This document shows positions 1 through 10,500 of a stretch of 64,000 nt of DNA, piece after piece. Under the pieces are notes generated by a model, which saw nothing but the letters and a program-made list of their open reading frames with translations, had not been told where the DNA came from and searched no databases. A program made the position numbers and the translations under genes. This DNA comes from Marinobacter sp050379415. GTDB lineage: Bacteria > Pseudomonadota > Gammaproteobacteria > Pseudomonadales > Oleiphilaceae. Numbering within the stretch: position 1 is the first letter of the stretch; each line of letters starts with the position of its first letter. The DNA is taken from contig NZ_JBNRLS010000003.1 in assembly GCF_050379415.1 (NCBI RefSeq), positions 310,001 through 374,000 on the forward strand. Reading direction: 5' to 3'.

Positions 1-1808
1 ACGGTAATATCGGAAACCTGCCACGCCGCTTCGAGACCCCTGATCAGCTCAGCTCGGGGCAGGGCTCCGGGAGTGATGGAAAAACTCTCGAATGCTGGCT
101 GGAACTGCTCCGGAAGCAAGGTGCCGCTGATTAATATCTCGCCGGCAGGCCGGCCGTAATCAGCGTAAACCCCGGCAATCGGCAGGTTCATCTGTTCGCC
201 GGCCACCTCAAGTCCGATGCGGTCGCCAACGCCAAGTTCCAGCCGTCGCGCCAGCTGCTCGTTCACCAGCACAGCTTCGTTGCGGGTCAGGGAAGCCCAG
301 GGATCCTCGTCAGAAGCGAGCAGATCCCAACCGGCCACCAGGGAGGAAACCGGTGACAAGGCAAACAGGTCCACCTGCACCGGGCCACTGCCGGAGACAG
401 ACACGCTGCCACGGCCACGGATCACCCGGTGCCAGGCGCCACTCGTTTGCAGTTCACGCTGCGACGAGAGCCACCGGGCAGCGGCATCTCCCGACCGCCC
501 TTCGGGCACCGGAACATACAACTCCGCCTCCAGGCGCTGCCCGAGCCACCGATCAAAGGTGTCTTCAAAGGTGGTGACCAGGGCCTGGATCGCCAGCACC
601 ATGGCGAGGGTGAACTGCAGCGCGACAACCGGCAGCGCCAACTGCCGAGCCATGACCGCCAGCTCGCGGTAACGCCACCGACTGAGCGGGTCCGCGCTGG
701 CACCGGCGGCGCGTTCGGCAAGTCGGTTGATCAGGGCCGGGGTGAGCAGGCCGGCACCGGCAAAGACGATGGCGACGGCGATGAACACCCAGATCAGGGA
801 CGGGCTCAGCAGCGCCAGCACCAGACCGGTGATCAGAATTGCGCCGGGCAGCTTGCCCTTACCCCGGCTGAGGACAACACGCCGGACAACAGGCACCAGG
901 AAATCGGCCAGACAGGCCATCAGCACCACTGCCATCATGGTGAACGCCGGCGCCAGCCACTGTCCGGGTGTCGCGTAAAGAGGGGCGTCGAACAGACCCT
1001 CAAGGGAGCGCCCGAAGCCCTGACCGAGCAGGCCCGCCAGCCAGCTGCCAAGCCAAAGGCCCGGAAGGATACAAAGCGCGGACAGAACCAGAAGTTCCAA
1101 AACCAGCCGGCGATCAATCCGGGCCGGAGGTACCCCGAACCGATGCAGCAGGGCGAAGCTGTCCCGGCGCTGGACGATGCCCAGGCGATAGACCGAGCGC
1201 AGCAGCAAGGCGGTGATCAGCAGTACCAGGATGCCCAGGGCATCCAGATTGAGCAGGAAACTCTCGCCCAGCTCGCCGGTATCCGGGCCCCTGCTGAAGG
1301 CTGCAAGCCGGTACCCGACAGGCAGGGCGCCGGCTGTCACATCTGCTGAGGCAATCAGCGCCAGGGAGGGCGGTCGTTCGGCGGCCGGTAACTCCCCGGC
1401 AAGCCGGACCGCGTCACGGATGTCGACAAAGGGTTTGCCCTCAAGCCGGATCTGGGAATTGCCAAGGGCACCGCCCTCAACTCCGAAACAGGCCGCCGCA
1501 AGGGGATCAATGCCAATGACCAGGCCCACATCGCCTTGCCGGGGCACTTCCAGCCAGGGCATTACGCAGAGACCGTCACGGCGCAGGGTCACAAAATCGT
1601 TGACGGTCAGCCCGGCACCGTCCACCCGCACCGCCTGCTGCCGCCCGGCAATCACCTGTTCGCTCTGGTCCAGGCTGGTGCGCGCCCGCTCGGTGAGCTG
1701 TCGCACTCCCGACCAGAGTGTGGTCGCCACCAGGATCATCAGCGCGAGGGCTACCAGCTGCAGGGGGTGGCGGCGGTAATGGCTGAACAGGGCGGCAAAG
1801 AGGGTCAT
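1..1808 (-). CDS. FtsX/MacB-type ABC transporter permease (partial, C-terminus outside window)
   Basis: The reading frame is open from an ATG at 1808 to the left edge, so about 602 residues are visible and the stop is missing. The N-terminus (MTLFAALFSHYRRHPLQLVA) leads into a hydrophobic segment, then a large extracytoplasmic region, then a central run of several membrane segments (for example LGILVLLITALLLRSVYRLG). A second block holds another soluble region. This layout is typical of FtsX-family permeases of the long, duplicated kind that pair with LolD/MacB ATPases. Its start overlaps the stop of the ATPase gene (ATGA), so the two are translationally coupled. It is the last visible gene of an MFP-RND-ATPase-permease operon. 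The substrate cannot be read from sequence; lipid or lipoprotein handling, or drug export, are both possible. Confidence 0.85.
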   Translation of the reverse strand, partial: MTLFAALFSHYRRHPLQLVALALMILVATTLWSGVRQLTERARTSLDQSEQVIAGRQQAVRVDGAGLTVNDFVTLRRDGLCVMPWLEVPRQGDVGLVIGIDPLAAACFGVEGGALGNSQIRLEGKPFVDIRDAVRLAGELPAAERPPSLALIASADVTAGALPVGYRLAAFSRGPDTGELGESFLLNLDALGILVLLITALLLRSVYRLGIVQRRDSFALLHRFGVPPARIDRRLVLELLVLSALCILPGLWLGSWLAGLLGQGFGRSLEGLFDAPLYATPGQWLAPAFTMMAVVLMACLADFLVPVVRRVVLSRGKGKLPGAILITGLVLALLSPSLIWVFIAVAIVFAGAGLLTPALINRLAERAAGASADPLSRWRYRELAVMARQLALPVVALQFTLAMVLAIQALVTTFEDTFDRWLGQRLEAELYVPVPEGRSGDAAARWLSSQRELQTSGAWHRVIRGRGSVSVSGSGPVQVDLFALSPVSSLVAGWDLLASDEDPWASLTRNEAVLVNEQLARRLELGVGDRIGLEVAGEQMNLPIAGVYADYGRPAGEILISGTLLPEQFQPAFESFSITPGALPRAELIRGLEAAWQVSDIT

Positions 1809-2500
1809 GGCGCTGGTCCGGTCCGGGCCCCGTGCGCCAGGTCGAGGGTAATCTGGCACTGGTCGGCCAGCTCCGGATCGTGGGTGGCCAGGATCAGTGC
1901 GACGCCGGTTTCCGCCTGCAACCGGAACAGCTCTGCGGTGACCTCCTCGGCCGTCCGGCGGTCCAGACTGCCCGTGGGCTCATCTGCCAGGATCAGGTCA
2001 GGGTTCATGGCGAACACCATGGCCAGTGCCGCGCGCTGGCGCTGGCCTCCGGAAACCTGGTCGGGATAGCGCTCGGCCAGCTCACCGATGCCCAGGCGCT
2101 CGAGCCAAATCTGGCAATGCTCCAGAGGTTGCTCTGCCAGTCGGGCCCGAAGCCGGACGTTATCCAGCACCGACAATGCCGGCATCAGGTTCGCTTCCTG
2201 GAACATCACCCCGATCCGGCGCCGCCGTAGCCTCGCCCAGCGCTTTTCCTGCTGCCCTGCGGCTCCCGCCTCCCGGTAATCAAAGCGCTCGCCCAGCAGG
2301 GTAATCACACCGTTGTCGGGGCGTTCCAGACCACAGAACAGACTCAGCAAGGTACTCTTTCCAGAGCCCGAGCGGCCCATCAGTGCCAGGGACTGCCCCC
2401 CTTCCAGAGATACGGACAGCCCGGAAAACACGGCAATGTGCTCAGCACCGCTGGCAAAGGTCTTGGTCAGCTCCCTGGCTTCCAGAACCGGCTGGTTCAT
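1805..2500 (-). CDS. LolD/MacB-type ABC transporter ATPase
   Basis: A protein of 231 residues with all ABC ATPase motifs: Walker A GRSGSGKST (residues 42-50), signature VSGGQRQRAALA, Walker B LILADEPTGSLD and the switch histidine in ATHD. The EPTGSLD form is typical of the LolD/MacB/FtsE group, which powers FtsX-type permeases by mechanotransmission. I chose the ATG at 2500 (MNQPVLEARELTKTF), about 25 codons inside the longest frame, because GGAGAG lies just upstream and alignable family sequence begins there. It follows the RND gene by 16 bp and overlaps the permease gene by 4 bp. It should energise the adjacent permease at the inner membrane. Confidence 0.93.
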   Translation of the reverse strand: MNQPVLEARELTKTFASGAEHIAVFSGLSVSLEGGQSLALMGRSGSGKSTLLSLFCGLERPDNGVITLLGERFDYREAGAAGQQEKRWARLRRRRIGVMFQEANLMPALSVLDNVRLRARLAEQPLEHCQIWLERLGIGELAERYPDQVSGGQRQRAALAMVFAMNPDLILADEPTGSLDRRTAEEVTAELFRLQAETGVALILATHDPELADQCQITLDLAHGARTGPAP

Positions 2501-2516
2501 GCTCTCTCCTGCAAAG

Positions 2517-5500
2517 TCATGATTGGGCCCCGAGGGGTTCGGCATGCTCACCATGACGCCGGGCCCGCCACTCACGGAACTGCTCCAGCCATGACAGCAG
2601 CGCCGGGATCACCAGCAGGACCAACAGTGTCGAAAGCCCCAGGCCAAAGGCAATGGAGGTGGCCATGGGAATCAGGAACTGGGCCTGGAGCGAGGTCTCG
2701 AACAGCAGCGGCAGCAGCCCGCCAATGGTGGTCAGGGAGGTCAGCAACACCGCCCGCACCCGCTGCACCGCCGCCTCGTTCAGGGCCTCCTGGATCTCCA
2801 GGCCCTTCTGCCGCTGCTGGTTGTAGAAGGCCACCAGGATGATGGCGTTGTTGACCACGATTCCGGACAGGCCAAACAGCCCGAACAGGGACAGGATGGT
2901 CAGCTGCAGCCCCATGATCCAGTGGCCCAGCAGGGCACCGACCAGTGCGAAGGGGATGATCGCCATGACGATCAACGGCAGGCTCCAGGAGGCAAACACC
3001 CAGGCCAGCACCACGTACATCAGGGCCAGGCCAATCATCAGGCCGGTTTTCATGTCCGCCATGGTTTCCCGCTGATCCGCGGCACGCCCCTCGAAGCTGT
3101 AGCGTACCCCATAGCGCTTGGCAATATCCGGAAGTGCCTCGGCCTGCAGGCTGTCCAGAATCTGGTCGGTGGTGGCCACCCGCGTGTTCAGGGCGGAGGT
3201 AACTTCCACCGCCAGCTTGCCGTCGGCGTGGCGCAGGGCCTGGAAGCCCAGGCGATGATCCAGATTCATCACCTGGGACAACGGCACGAAACGGCCATCG
3301 GGAATCCGGATGGTCATGCGTGCCAGGGTCGACAACCGTTCCCGCTGGTTCCGCGGCAACTGGACCCGCACCTCCACTTCATCCCGCCCGTCCTGGTAAA
3401 TCTGGGCGATGCGACCGTCAAAGGCCGCCCGCAGCTGCCGGCCCAGGTCGGCGGTGGTCAGGCCCAGAGCCTCGCCGTAGGGGCTGACCTGGTAGATCAG
3501 CTGCTCCCGGCCCCAGGGCATGTCGTCTTCCACATCGAGTACCCCGGGCAGGGTGGCCAGAGCCTGGGCCAGTTCGTCGGCCGCCCGCTTGAGCCCCTCG
3601 GCATCATTGCCGGTCAGACGCACATTCACATCACGTCCCGGCGGACCAGCCTGGCGTTCGGAAATGGTCAGGTTGTCGATACCCGCGGGCAGAGAAAGCC
3701 GGCTGCGCCAGGCCTCAATGAACGCCGGGTTGCGCACCGAGCGCTGATCCGACGGCACCAGTTCCACCAGCATGGAACCGAGCTCATCTCCGTTGCGGGA
3801 GGTACCTTCCGCCCCCTGAGTCGCGCCCTGGGTGGTCACCGCGTGCAGGATCAGATCGCCGCCGAAAGCCTGCTCGGTGTCGTTCAGCGCCTGCTGCATC
3901 TGTTCCATGAATTGATCGACGGTTTGCTCGTCAGTGCCGGCCACAAAACTGGCATTGGCATAGAACACCGAGGGTTCGGGGGTCGGGAAGAAGTTGAACC
4001 CGAGCCGGCCACCCGCCAGCAGACCCACGGTGACAATGGCCAGGGCCAGGGCGCTGGCGACGGTCACGCCCCGGTACCTGAGGCTGAGACGGGAAAAGCG
4101 GCGGAAGCGGCCGTCGCGAAAGGCATCGAATCGCTGCTCGAAGCCCGTGCGCAGGCGCGCCACAGGGTTGCGCTTTTCGGTCTCCACTTCGGCAGAGTTG
4201 GTTTTTGTTCGGCGCGGGATAAAGGCATGGCGCAGGTGTGCCGGCAAGACGATAAAACACTCCACCAGCGAGGCCACCAGCACACAGATCATAACCATCG
4301 GAATATCCCCGAGGATATTGCCGATCACGCCGCCCACCACCAGCAGCGGCATGAAGGCGGCCACCGTGGTCAGGGATGAGGCCAGAACCGGCCACACCAT
4401 GCGCTTGGCGGCGCCTTCAGAGGCATAGATCGACGGCTCGCCCATGCGGGCATGGGCGTCCGCATCCTCCCCCACCACGATGGCATCGTCGACGATGACC
4501 CCCAGGGCCATGATCAGGGCAAACAGGGAGATCATATTGATAGAGCCACCGGCCAGCCAGAGCACCGCCAGCGCTGCCAGAAACGCCGTGGGAATGCCCA
4601 CCGCCACCCAGAAAGCCACGCGCCCCGGGAGAAACAGGTACAGCAGGCAAATCACCAGCACCAGGCCACCGAGACCGTTTTTCACCAGCAGTGAGATGCG
4701 GTCGTCCAGCAGCTGCCAGGTTTCATCGTAGACCTCGATCTTCACCGAGGGCGGCAGGACCGGTCGGGTATCCGCCAGCCAGCCTTCCAGCACGTTCGCC
4801 GCCGCCAGGGAGTTACCGTTCTCCGCACGCTGGAGCTGGAGTTCCACCGCCGGCATGCCCTCGTTCTCGAGCGTTGTCTGGTTATCCCTGGACTCCTGGC
4901 GGATGATGGCGATGTCCCCCAGTCTCAGCTGGATCCGGTCGCCGCTGAGCACCGGTATGGTTTCGAAGGCCTGGGGGCTGCGCCGCTGCTCCACGGAACG
5001 CAGTTCCCGGGTGGCGTCCTGCTGTGCCAGCAAACCGGCAGGCAGATCCCGTGAGATGGCGGCAACCCGGTCGGCAATCTGATCCAGGGACAGGTTCAGT
5101 GATTCCAGGCGCTCCACCGGCACGTCAATGCTGATCTGCTGTTCCGGGAGGCCGCGGATGTTGACCCGGTCGATGCCCCGCTCCAGCAACTCGTCCTCGT
5201 AGCGGTACACCAGCTGGCGCAATTCACTGCGATCCATAGCGCCATACACCAGCAGGCGGGCCACGGGTTCGTAGCGTTCCACCCGGGTAACCTGGGGCTC
5301 CTCGGCATCGGCTGGGAAGTTATTGAATTCATCCACCTGCTGGCGCACGTCATCCAATGCCTGGATGGGATTGGTGCCCTCGTGGAATTCGAGAGTGATC
5401 GACGACACGCTCTGGGCCGAGGTGGAGGTCATTTTTTTCAGGCCGTCCACGCTGCGCAGACGTTGCTCCAGGGGATCGGTAATGCCCCGCTCCACATCCT

Positions 5501-5681
5501 CCGCCGATGCACCGCTCCAGACCACCCGCACACTGACCACGTCCAGGGCGAAGGTGGGGAAAAACTGGATATTCATCCGGGTGAGCGCCAGGGCGCCACC
5601 AAGCAGCATCACCAGCATGACCAGGTTGCCCGCCACCCGGTGGTGGACAAAAAAGCCGATCAGCCCTTTCCTGCGCTTCAT
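2517..5681 (-). CDS. RND efflux pump inner-membrane subunit (HAE1/AcrB-like)
   Basis: A protein of 1054 residues, the usual RND length. It has an N-terminal membrane helix, a large periplasmic loop, a central membrane bundle, a second periplasmic loop and a C-terminal bundle. The proton-relay region in TM4 is seen as GVIVDDAIVVGEDADAHARM, with the paired aspartates expected of proton-driven RND pumps. Its start codon overlaps the stop of the adaptor gene (ATGA at 5678-5681), so the two are made together. It should use the proton gradient to move a substrate out of the periplasm or inner leaflet. No outer-membrane TolC-type gene is present here. The substrate is unknown. The unusual point is that an ABC ATPase and permease follow in the same operon. 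Confidence 0.92.
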   Translation of the reverse strand: MKRRKGLIGFFVHHRVAGNLVMLVMLLGGALALTRMNIQFFPTFALDVVSVRVVWSGASAEDVERGITDPLEQRLRSVDGLKKMTSTSAQSVSSITLEFHEGTNPIQALDDVRQQVDEFNNFPADAEEPQVTRVERYEPVARLLVYGAMDRSELRQLVYRYEDELLERGIDRVNIRGLPEQQISIDVPVERLESLNLSLDQIADRVAAISRDLPAGLLAQQDATRELRSVEQRRSPQAFETIPVLSGDRIQLRLGDIAIIRQESRDNQTTLENEGMPAVELQLQRAENGNSLAAANVLEGWLADTRPVLPPSVKIEVYDETWQLLDDRISLLVKNGLGGLVLVICLLYLFLPGRVAFWVAVGIPTAFLAALAVLWLAGGSINMISLFALIMALGVIVDDAIVVGEDADAHARMGEPSIYASEGAAKRMVWPVLASSLTTVAAFMPLLVVGGVIGNILGDIPMVMICVLVASLVECFIVLPAHLRHAFIPRRTKTNSAEVETEKRNPVARLRTGFEQRFDAFRDGRFRRFSRLSLRYRGVTVASALALAIVTVGLLAGGRLGFNFFPTPEPSVFYANASFVAGTDEQTVDQFMEQMQQALNDTEQAFGGDLILHAVTTQGATQGAEGTSRNGDELGSMLVELVPSDQRSVRNPAFIEAWRSRLSLPAGIDNLTISERQAGPPGRDVNVRLTGNDAEGLKRAADELAQALATLPGVLDVEDDMPWGREQLIYQVSPYGEALGLTTADLGRQLRAAFDGRIAQIYQDGRDEVEVRVQLPRNQRERLSTLARMTIRIPDGRFVPLSQVMNLDHRLGFQALRHADGKLAVEVTSALNTRVATTDQILDSLQAEALPDIAKRYGVRYSFEGRAADQRETMADMKTGLMIGLALMYVVLAWVFASWSLPLIVMAIIPFALVGALLGHWIMGLQLTILSLFGLFGLSGIVVNNAIILVAFYNQQRQKGLEIQEALNEAAVQRVRAVLLTSLTTIGGLLPLLFETSLQAQFLIPMATSIAFGLGLSTLLVLLVIPALLSWLEQFREWRARRHGEHAEPLGAQS

Positions 5682-6916
5682 TGCCCCGACTCCCCGGCCG
5701 GCTCAGCCACGGTCACTTTCAGGCCGGTAATGGCATTGGGCAAATGGGTGGTGATCAGCCGGCTTCCCGATACCAGGCCGTCACCGGCAATCAGCAGCTG
5801 GCGCTCGCCATTGCTGCTGCGGGCTTCGCCAATCCGTTGTACCTCCACCCGTTGCATCCGGCCGTCATCGTCCATCAGGTAGACGCTGCCCGCACCATAG
5901 AGCGCGCTGAAAGGCACCGCCACCGTATCCGGTCTGGGTGGCCGTTGCAGAGTCACCGGCAGCAAGCCACCCGGCCTCAACCCGCCAGGCTCACCCATCA
6001 GCTCCAGGATGGCCTCGGTTCCGGCCGGGTCCGCCAGGCCGGCAAACCGGACCAGCCGGAACCGATGGCCGGTCCCGGCAGTCGCCACCAGCCGGTCACC
6101 CCTCGCCAGAGCCTCAAGCAGCTCCGCCCGGAATACTTCCGGTACCCGCGCCCGCAACTCCAGGCCCTCCGTCGGGTAGATCGATAACAGCCGCTCATTG
6201 CGGGAGATCTGATCGCCAGCGGCCACCTGGATACCGGTGACCACGCCATCGAAGGGAGCAACCACCCTCGCACGCTCGGCATCCCGTTGTACCGAATCCA
6301 GATTGGCCCGCGCCTGTTCGAGCTTGGCCTCCAGGCTCTGCAGTCTTGCCGGATGCTCGTCAATCGCCCGCTTCCGGGTGCTGACGGTCAGCTCCGCACG
6401 GGCCAGGCCATCGGTGGCCGCTTCCAGGTTCTCCCGGGAAGCCAGGTTGCGCGTCACCAGCGACTGTATGCGCTCAAACTGCCGGCGGGCATTCTCGAGA
6501 ATCGCCTGTTCGCTTTCCAGGGCCCTGCGATCATTACGGAAACGCACCTGTTCGGAGCGAATCTGGGCTTCGAGGTCCGCCACCTGGGCCTGCGCCTGGG
6601 CCAGCACCGGAGTAATATCAGCATCGGACAAGGCCAGCAGCAGGTCCCCTTCCAGGACGTCCTGGCCCTCGGCCACGGGTCGCTCCGCAACACGGCCGGC
6701 CAGGGTCGCGGTAATGTCTACCTGCTCCGGTGCCACAATTTCGCCATACAAGGGCAATATCGGCGTGTGGGTACCCGGCTGCACAGTCTGCACATCCACC
6801 TGCCAGCTGCGCTCGGAGGCACTCACTTCGGCCGGCTCCGGCCGGGTCGCTTTCAGGAAGACAAAACCGGCAACACCGATGGCGAGAATGATCAGCGGCA
6901 AAAGACGTTTAAGCAT
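5678..6916 (-). CDS. RND membrane fusion protein (periplasmic adaptor)
   Basis: A protein of 412 residues. It begins with one N-terminal membrane anchor (LLPLIILAIGVAGFVFL). Lipoyl-type halves flank a long alpha-helical hairpin: a biotin-lipoyl-like stretch around residues 60-95, a coiled-coil-rich region of roughly 105-225 (many Q, R, A, E), and ERARVVAPFDGVVTGIQV, the typical return lipoyl strand. A beta-barrel and membrane-proximal region follow. This is the HlyD/AcrA adaptor architecture. It is the first gene of the operon, followed directly by the RND gene (4-bp overlap). A 137-bp spacer separates it from the divergent channel gene. The Shine-Dalgarno signal is weak, so the start could be a few codons different. 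Confidence 0.9.
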   Translation of the reverse strand: MLKRLLPLIILAIGVAGFVFLKATRPEPAEVSASERSWQVDVQTVQPGTHTPILPLYGEIVAPEQVDITATLAGRVAERPVAEGQDVLEGDLLLALSDADITPVLAQAQAQVADLEAQIRSEQVRFRNDRRALESEQAILENARRQFERIQSLVTRNLASRENLEAATDGLARAELTVSTRKRAIDEHPARLQSLEAKLEQARANLDSVQRDAERARVVAPFDGVVTGIQVAAGDQISRNERLLSIYPTEGLELRARVPEVFRAELLEALARGDRLVATAGTGHRFRLVRFAGLADPAGTEAILELMGEPGGLRPGGLLPVTLQRPPRPDTVAVPFSALYGAGSVYLMDDDGRMQRVEVQRIGEARSSNGERQLLIAGDGLVSGSRLITTHLPNAITGLKVTVAEPAGESGQ

Positions 6917-7053
6917 CAGTGATTAGCCTGTCAGGTTGGTCGCGGGGCGACACGCAAAGGTATTGAATCTACTATACAATCTGGAGGCGTGTTCAGATCC
7001 CCCCCGAACGAGGGGGTGCGTCATTTTTTTCGCATGTTGGAGTAGCCCTGGTC

Positions 7054-7497
7054 ATGGAATCCCACGTCAACCTGTTCCTGGTGACATTCATGAACGTGGC
7101 GATCGTTTGCCTGGTTGTCGTGCTCCACAATGCCGTGCTGGTTCACTTGAGCGGATTGCTGTCCAACATGCGCCAGAGCCATCATTTTCGCCTGATTGTT
7201 GCCGTATTGGGCTGCCTGGCCGCCCACTCCATGGAAGTCTGGCTGTTTGCCGTCGGTTTCTACTACATGCATCACGCTCCGGGCTGGGGTGAATTGATTG
7301 GCAATTTCAGCGGCACGCTGCTCGACTGCGTGTACTTTTCCTTCACCACCTTCACTACCCTCGGCTATGGCGACATCGAGGCCTTGGGCCCTCTACGTTT
7401 CCTGACCGGAATCGAGGGCCTGACCGGCCTGGTGTTGATCACCTGGAGCGCCTCCTTCCTGTTCATGGAAATGCAGCGTTACTGGCCCAGCCGGTAA
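7054..7497 (+). CDS. Small potassium-channel-like membrane protein
   Basis: A protein of 147 residues with three to four hydrophobic segments and a pore loop carrying TTFTTLGYGDI, the K+ channel selectivity-filter signature (TxGYGD). The final helix (LTGLVLITWSASFLFMEM) closes the ion-channel-2 fold. There is no cytoplasmic RCK, cyclic-nucleotide or other regulatory domain. The start at 7054 has GGAG about 10 bases upstream. The gene stands alone, divergent from one efflux operon and convergent with a second. It probably conducts K+ or another monovalent cation across the inner membrane, but gating is unknown. Confidence 0.85.
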   Translation: MESHVNLFLVTFMNVAIVCLVVVLHNAVLVHLSGLLSNMRQSHHFRLIVAVLGCLAAHSMEVWLFAVGFYYMHHAPGWGELIGNFSGTLLDCVYFSFTTFTTLGYGDIEALGPLRFLTGIEGLTGLVLITWSASFLFMEMQRYWPSR

Positions 7498-7506
7498 CAC
7501 CCGTTG

Positions 7507-10500
7507 TCACAGCCATTTGCAGCGCGCCAGGTTGTAGTACAACAGGGGCACGACAATGATGGTGAACAAGGTGGACATCGCCAGACCGAATACCAGCGAG
7601 ATCGCCAGACCATTGAAGATCGGGTCACTCAGGATGAAGTAGGCGCCCACCATGGCAGAGATCGCAGTCAGAGCAATCGGCTTGATGCGTACGGCACCTG
7701 CAAGAATCGCCGCCTCACCCAGATCGACACCCTCATCCAGCAGTTGCCGGATGAACACCACCAGCAGGATCGAGTTGCGCACGATAATCCCGGCAAGCGC
7801 TATCATGCCGATCATGCTGGTTGCGGTGAATTCCCGCCCCAGCAACGCATGCCCTGGCATAATGCCGATCAGAGTAAGCGGAATCGGCGCCATCACCACC
7901 AGAGGCAGCATGTAGGACCGAAACTGGGCCACCAGCAGCACGAAGATCATGAACACGCCCACGCTGTAGGCGGCCCCCATATCACGGAACGTCTCGTAGG
8001 TGATCTGCCATTCGCCGTCCCATTTCAGGGTGCCCTTCTCCGGCAACGGCGGCTGGCTGATGAAAAACTGCTCCGGCGCATCCGGATCCTGCTTGAGCCG
8101 GTCCACCATGGCGAACATGCCATACAGCGGGGAGTCGATCTCCCCGGCCATATCTGCAGTCACATACGTCACCGGCAGCAGGTCCTTGTGGTAGATCGCC
8201 CCCATCCAGTCCGCTTCCCGGACCTCGGCGAAACTGGCCAGCGGCACCAGCTGACCACTGCGGCTGCGCACCTTCACCGACAACAGCGCCGAGGGCTGGG
8301 CCTTGTCGCCCTCCCCCAGGATGATACGGATCGGCACCGGGTATTTGGCGTGATCATCGTGCAGGAAGCTGACACCCCGGCCACCCAGCGCCGTCTGCAG
8401 GGCACCGACAACCTGGGCCTGGGCCACGCCAAGCCGCGCCGCCCGGGCGCGGTCAACCACGACTTCCCATTGCCGGGTGGGCGCTTCCAGGGTGGTGTCG
8501 ATGTCCACGAGACCCTTTATTTCAGTCATACCATCGGCCACCCGGGTCGCCAGCGCAGCCCTGCGTTCGTTATCCACTGCATAGATCTCAGCCACCACGG
8601 GCGACAGCACCGGCGGCCCCGGGGGTACCTCGACAATCTTGACTTCGGCGTCGTGCCGGTCGCCAATTTCCGTCAACGGGCCGCGCAGGGACTGGGCGAT
8701 GGCATGGGATTGCCGCTCACGGTTCTCTTCACCCACCAGATTGACCTGAATATCGCCGTGATAGGGATCACCACGCAGGTAATACTGCCGAACCAGCCCG
8801 TTGAAGTTGATCGGTGATGCCGTGCCGGCATAGGCCTGCCAGCTGGCCACCTCGCCCACGGTTTCCAGGTAATGACCCATCTCCAGCAATACCCGCTGGG
8901 TTTTCTCCATAGGTGTGCGTTCAGGCATATCGACCACGACCTGCAATTCGGATTTGTTGTCGAACGGCAGCATTTTCAGGATCACCGCCTGGAACACCGG
9001 CAAGGAAGCGGCCCCGACTGTCAGCAGCACCACACCGAGGGCCAGGAACCGGCGTCGCCAGGGATGATCACCCAGAAATGGCGAAAGAACGGTGCGGAAA
9101 ATCTTCAGGGCCCGCGGACTGACGCCATCCGCAGAATTCGAGGCTTCTGCCGCCTCTTCGGCCGCCTGCCCCTTCTTGTGCCGCAGCAGCCGGAAGGCCA
9201 GCCAGGGAGCGACCACAAAGGCCACGATCTGGGAGATCACCATGCCGGCGGAGGCATTGATCGGAATCGGGCTCATGTAGGGGCCCATCAGGCCACTGAC
9301 GAAGGCCATGGGAATCAGCGCCGACATGATGGTCAGACTGGCCATGATGGTGGGGGTACCCACCTCGTCAACGGCCACCGGAATGATGTCCTTCACCGCT
9401 CGGCGGGAGTTCTGGATGCGCCGGTTGATGTTCTCGGTGATGACGATACCGTCATCCACCAGAATCCCGATCGAGAAAATCAGGGCAAACAGGGACACCC
9501 GGTTGAGCGTGAAGCCCCAGGCCCAGGAGAACACCAGCGTCAGAAGCAGGGTAATCAGGACCGCGATCCCGACGATCAGCGCCTGGCGCCAGCCCATCGC
9601 CGCCAACACCAGGATCATCACCGCCAGGGTGGCGGAGATCAGGTCGGTAATCAGCTTGCGCGCCTTCTGGGAGGCGGTTTCACCATAATCCCGGGTGACC
9701 AGCACCTCCACACCCACCGGCAGGGCACGGTTGCGGAGCAAGTCCAGCCGTTCCTGGATTGCAGTGGTGATGTCGATGGCGTTTTCACCGGGTTTTTTGG
9801 CCACCGCCAGCGTCACTGCCGGGTAGACCTGTCCGGGCTCTGCGGCTTTGGTGGTCTGCTGGCCCGGGCCAAACCCGGTCATGACACTCTGGTCCACGAC
9901 CGTTCCGCCCCGGCGAACCTCGGCAACATCTTCAAGGTGCACCGCTGCCCCGTTGTGCATGCCCACCACCAGGCTGCGGACATCCTCCACGGTCTCCAGC
10001 AGAGTGCCGACCTGTACCGGAATCGACAGGTTGTTCCGGGTAACCCGGGATTCCTGACTGCTGGTGTTGGCCGACTGCAGAGCATTCTGGATATCACCGA
10101 CGGTAAGCTGGAAACCCGCCAGCAGAGCCGGATCAAACAGGACATCCACCCGATCCGGTACACCACCGACGGTGTAGACATCCCGGGTACCGGGCACCCG
10201 TTTCAGGGCCACTTCCAGCATGTGCGCCAGTCGGGTGAGTTCCTCGCCGGCGTGCCGCCCCGTCGGATCAAACAGGGTCAGGGTCATCACCGGGACATCG
10301 TCGATGCCCTTGGGCTTGACCACCGGCTGGGTGGCGCCCAGATTCGGAGGCAGCCAGTCCTGGTTCGAGTAAACCTGGTTGTAAAGCCTTACCAGGGCTT
10401 CCTGCCTGGGCACCCCTACCTCGAACTGGACAGTAATCACCGCCTGACCCTGACGGGAGACGGAATAGACATGCTCAACGCCCTGGATTTCGCTCATTAC

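Noticed and set aside
429..1349. A plus-strand frame in the first 1.4 kb
   Set aside because: The minus strand there is continuously open and encodes the FtsX-type permease.
2922..4379. A 485-codon plus-strand frame opposite the first RND pump
   Set aside because: Antisense to a well-supported RND gene; low-complexity His/Gln-rich product.
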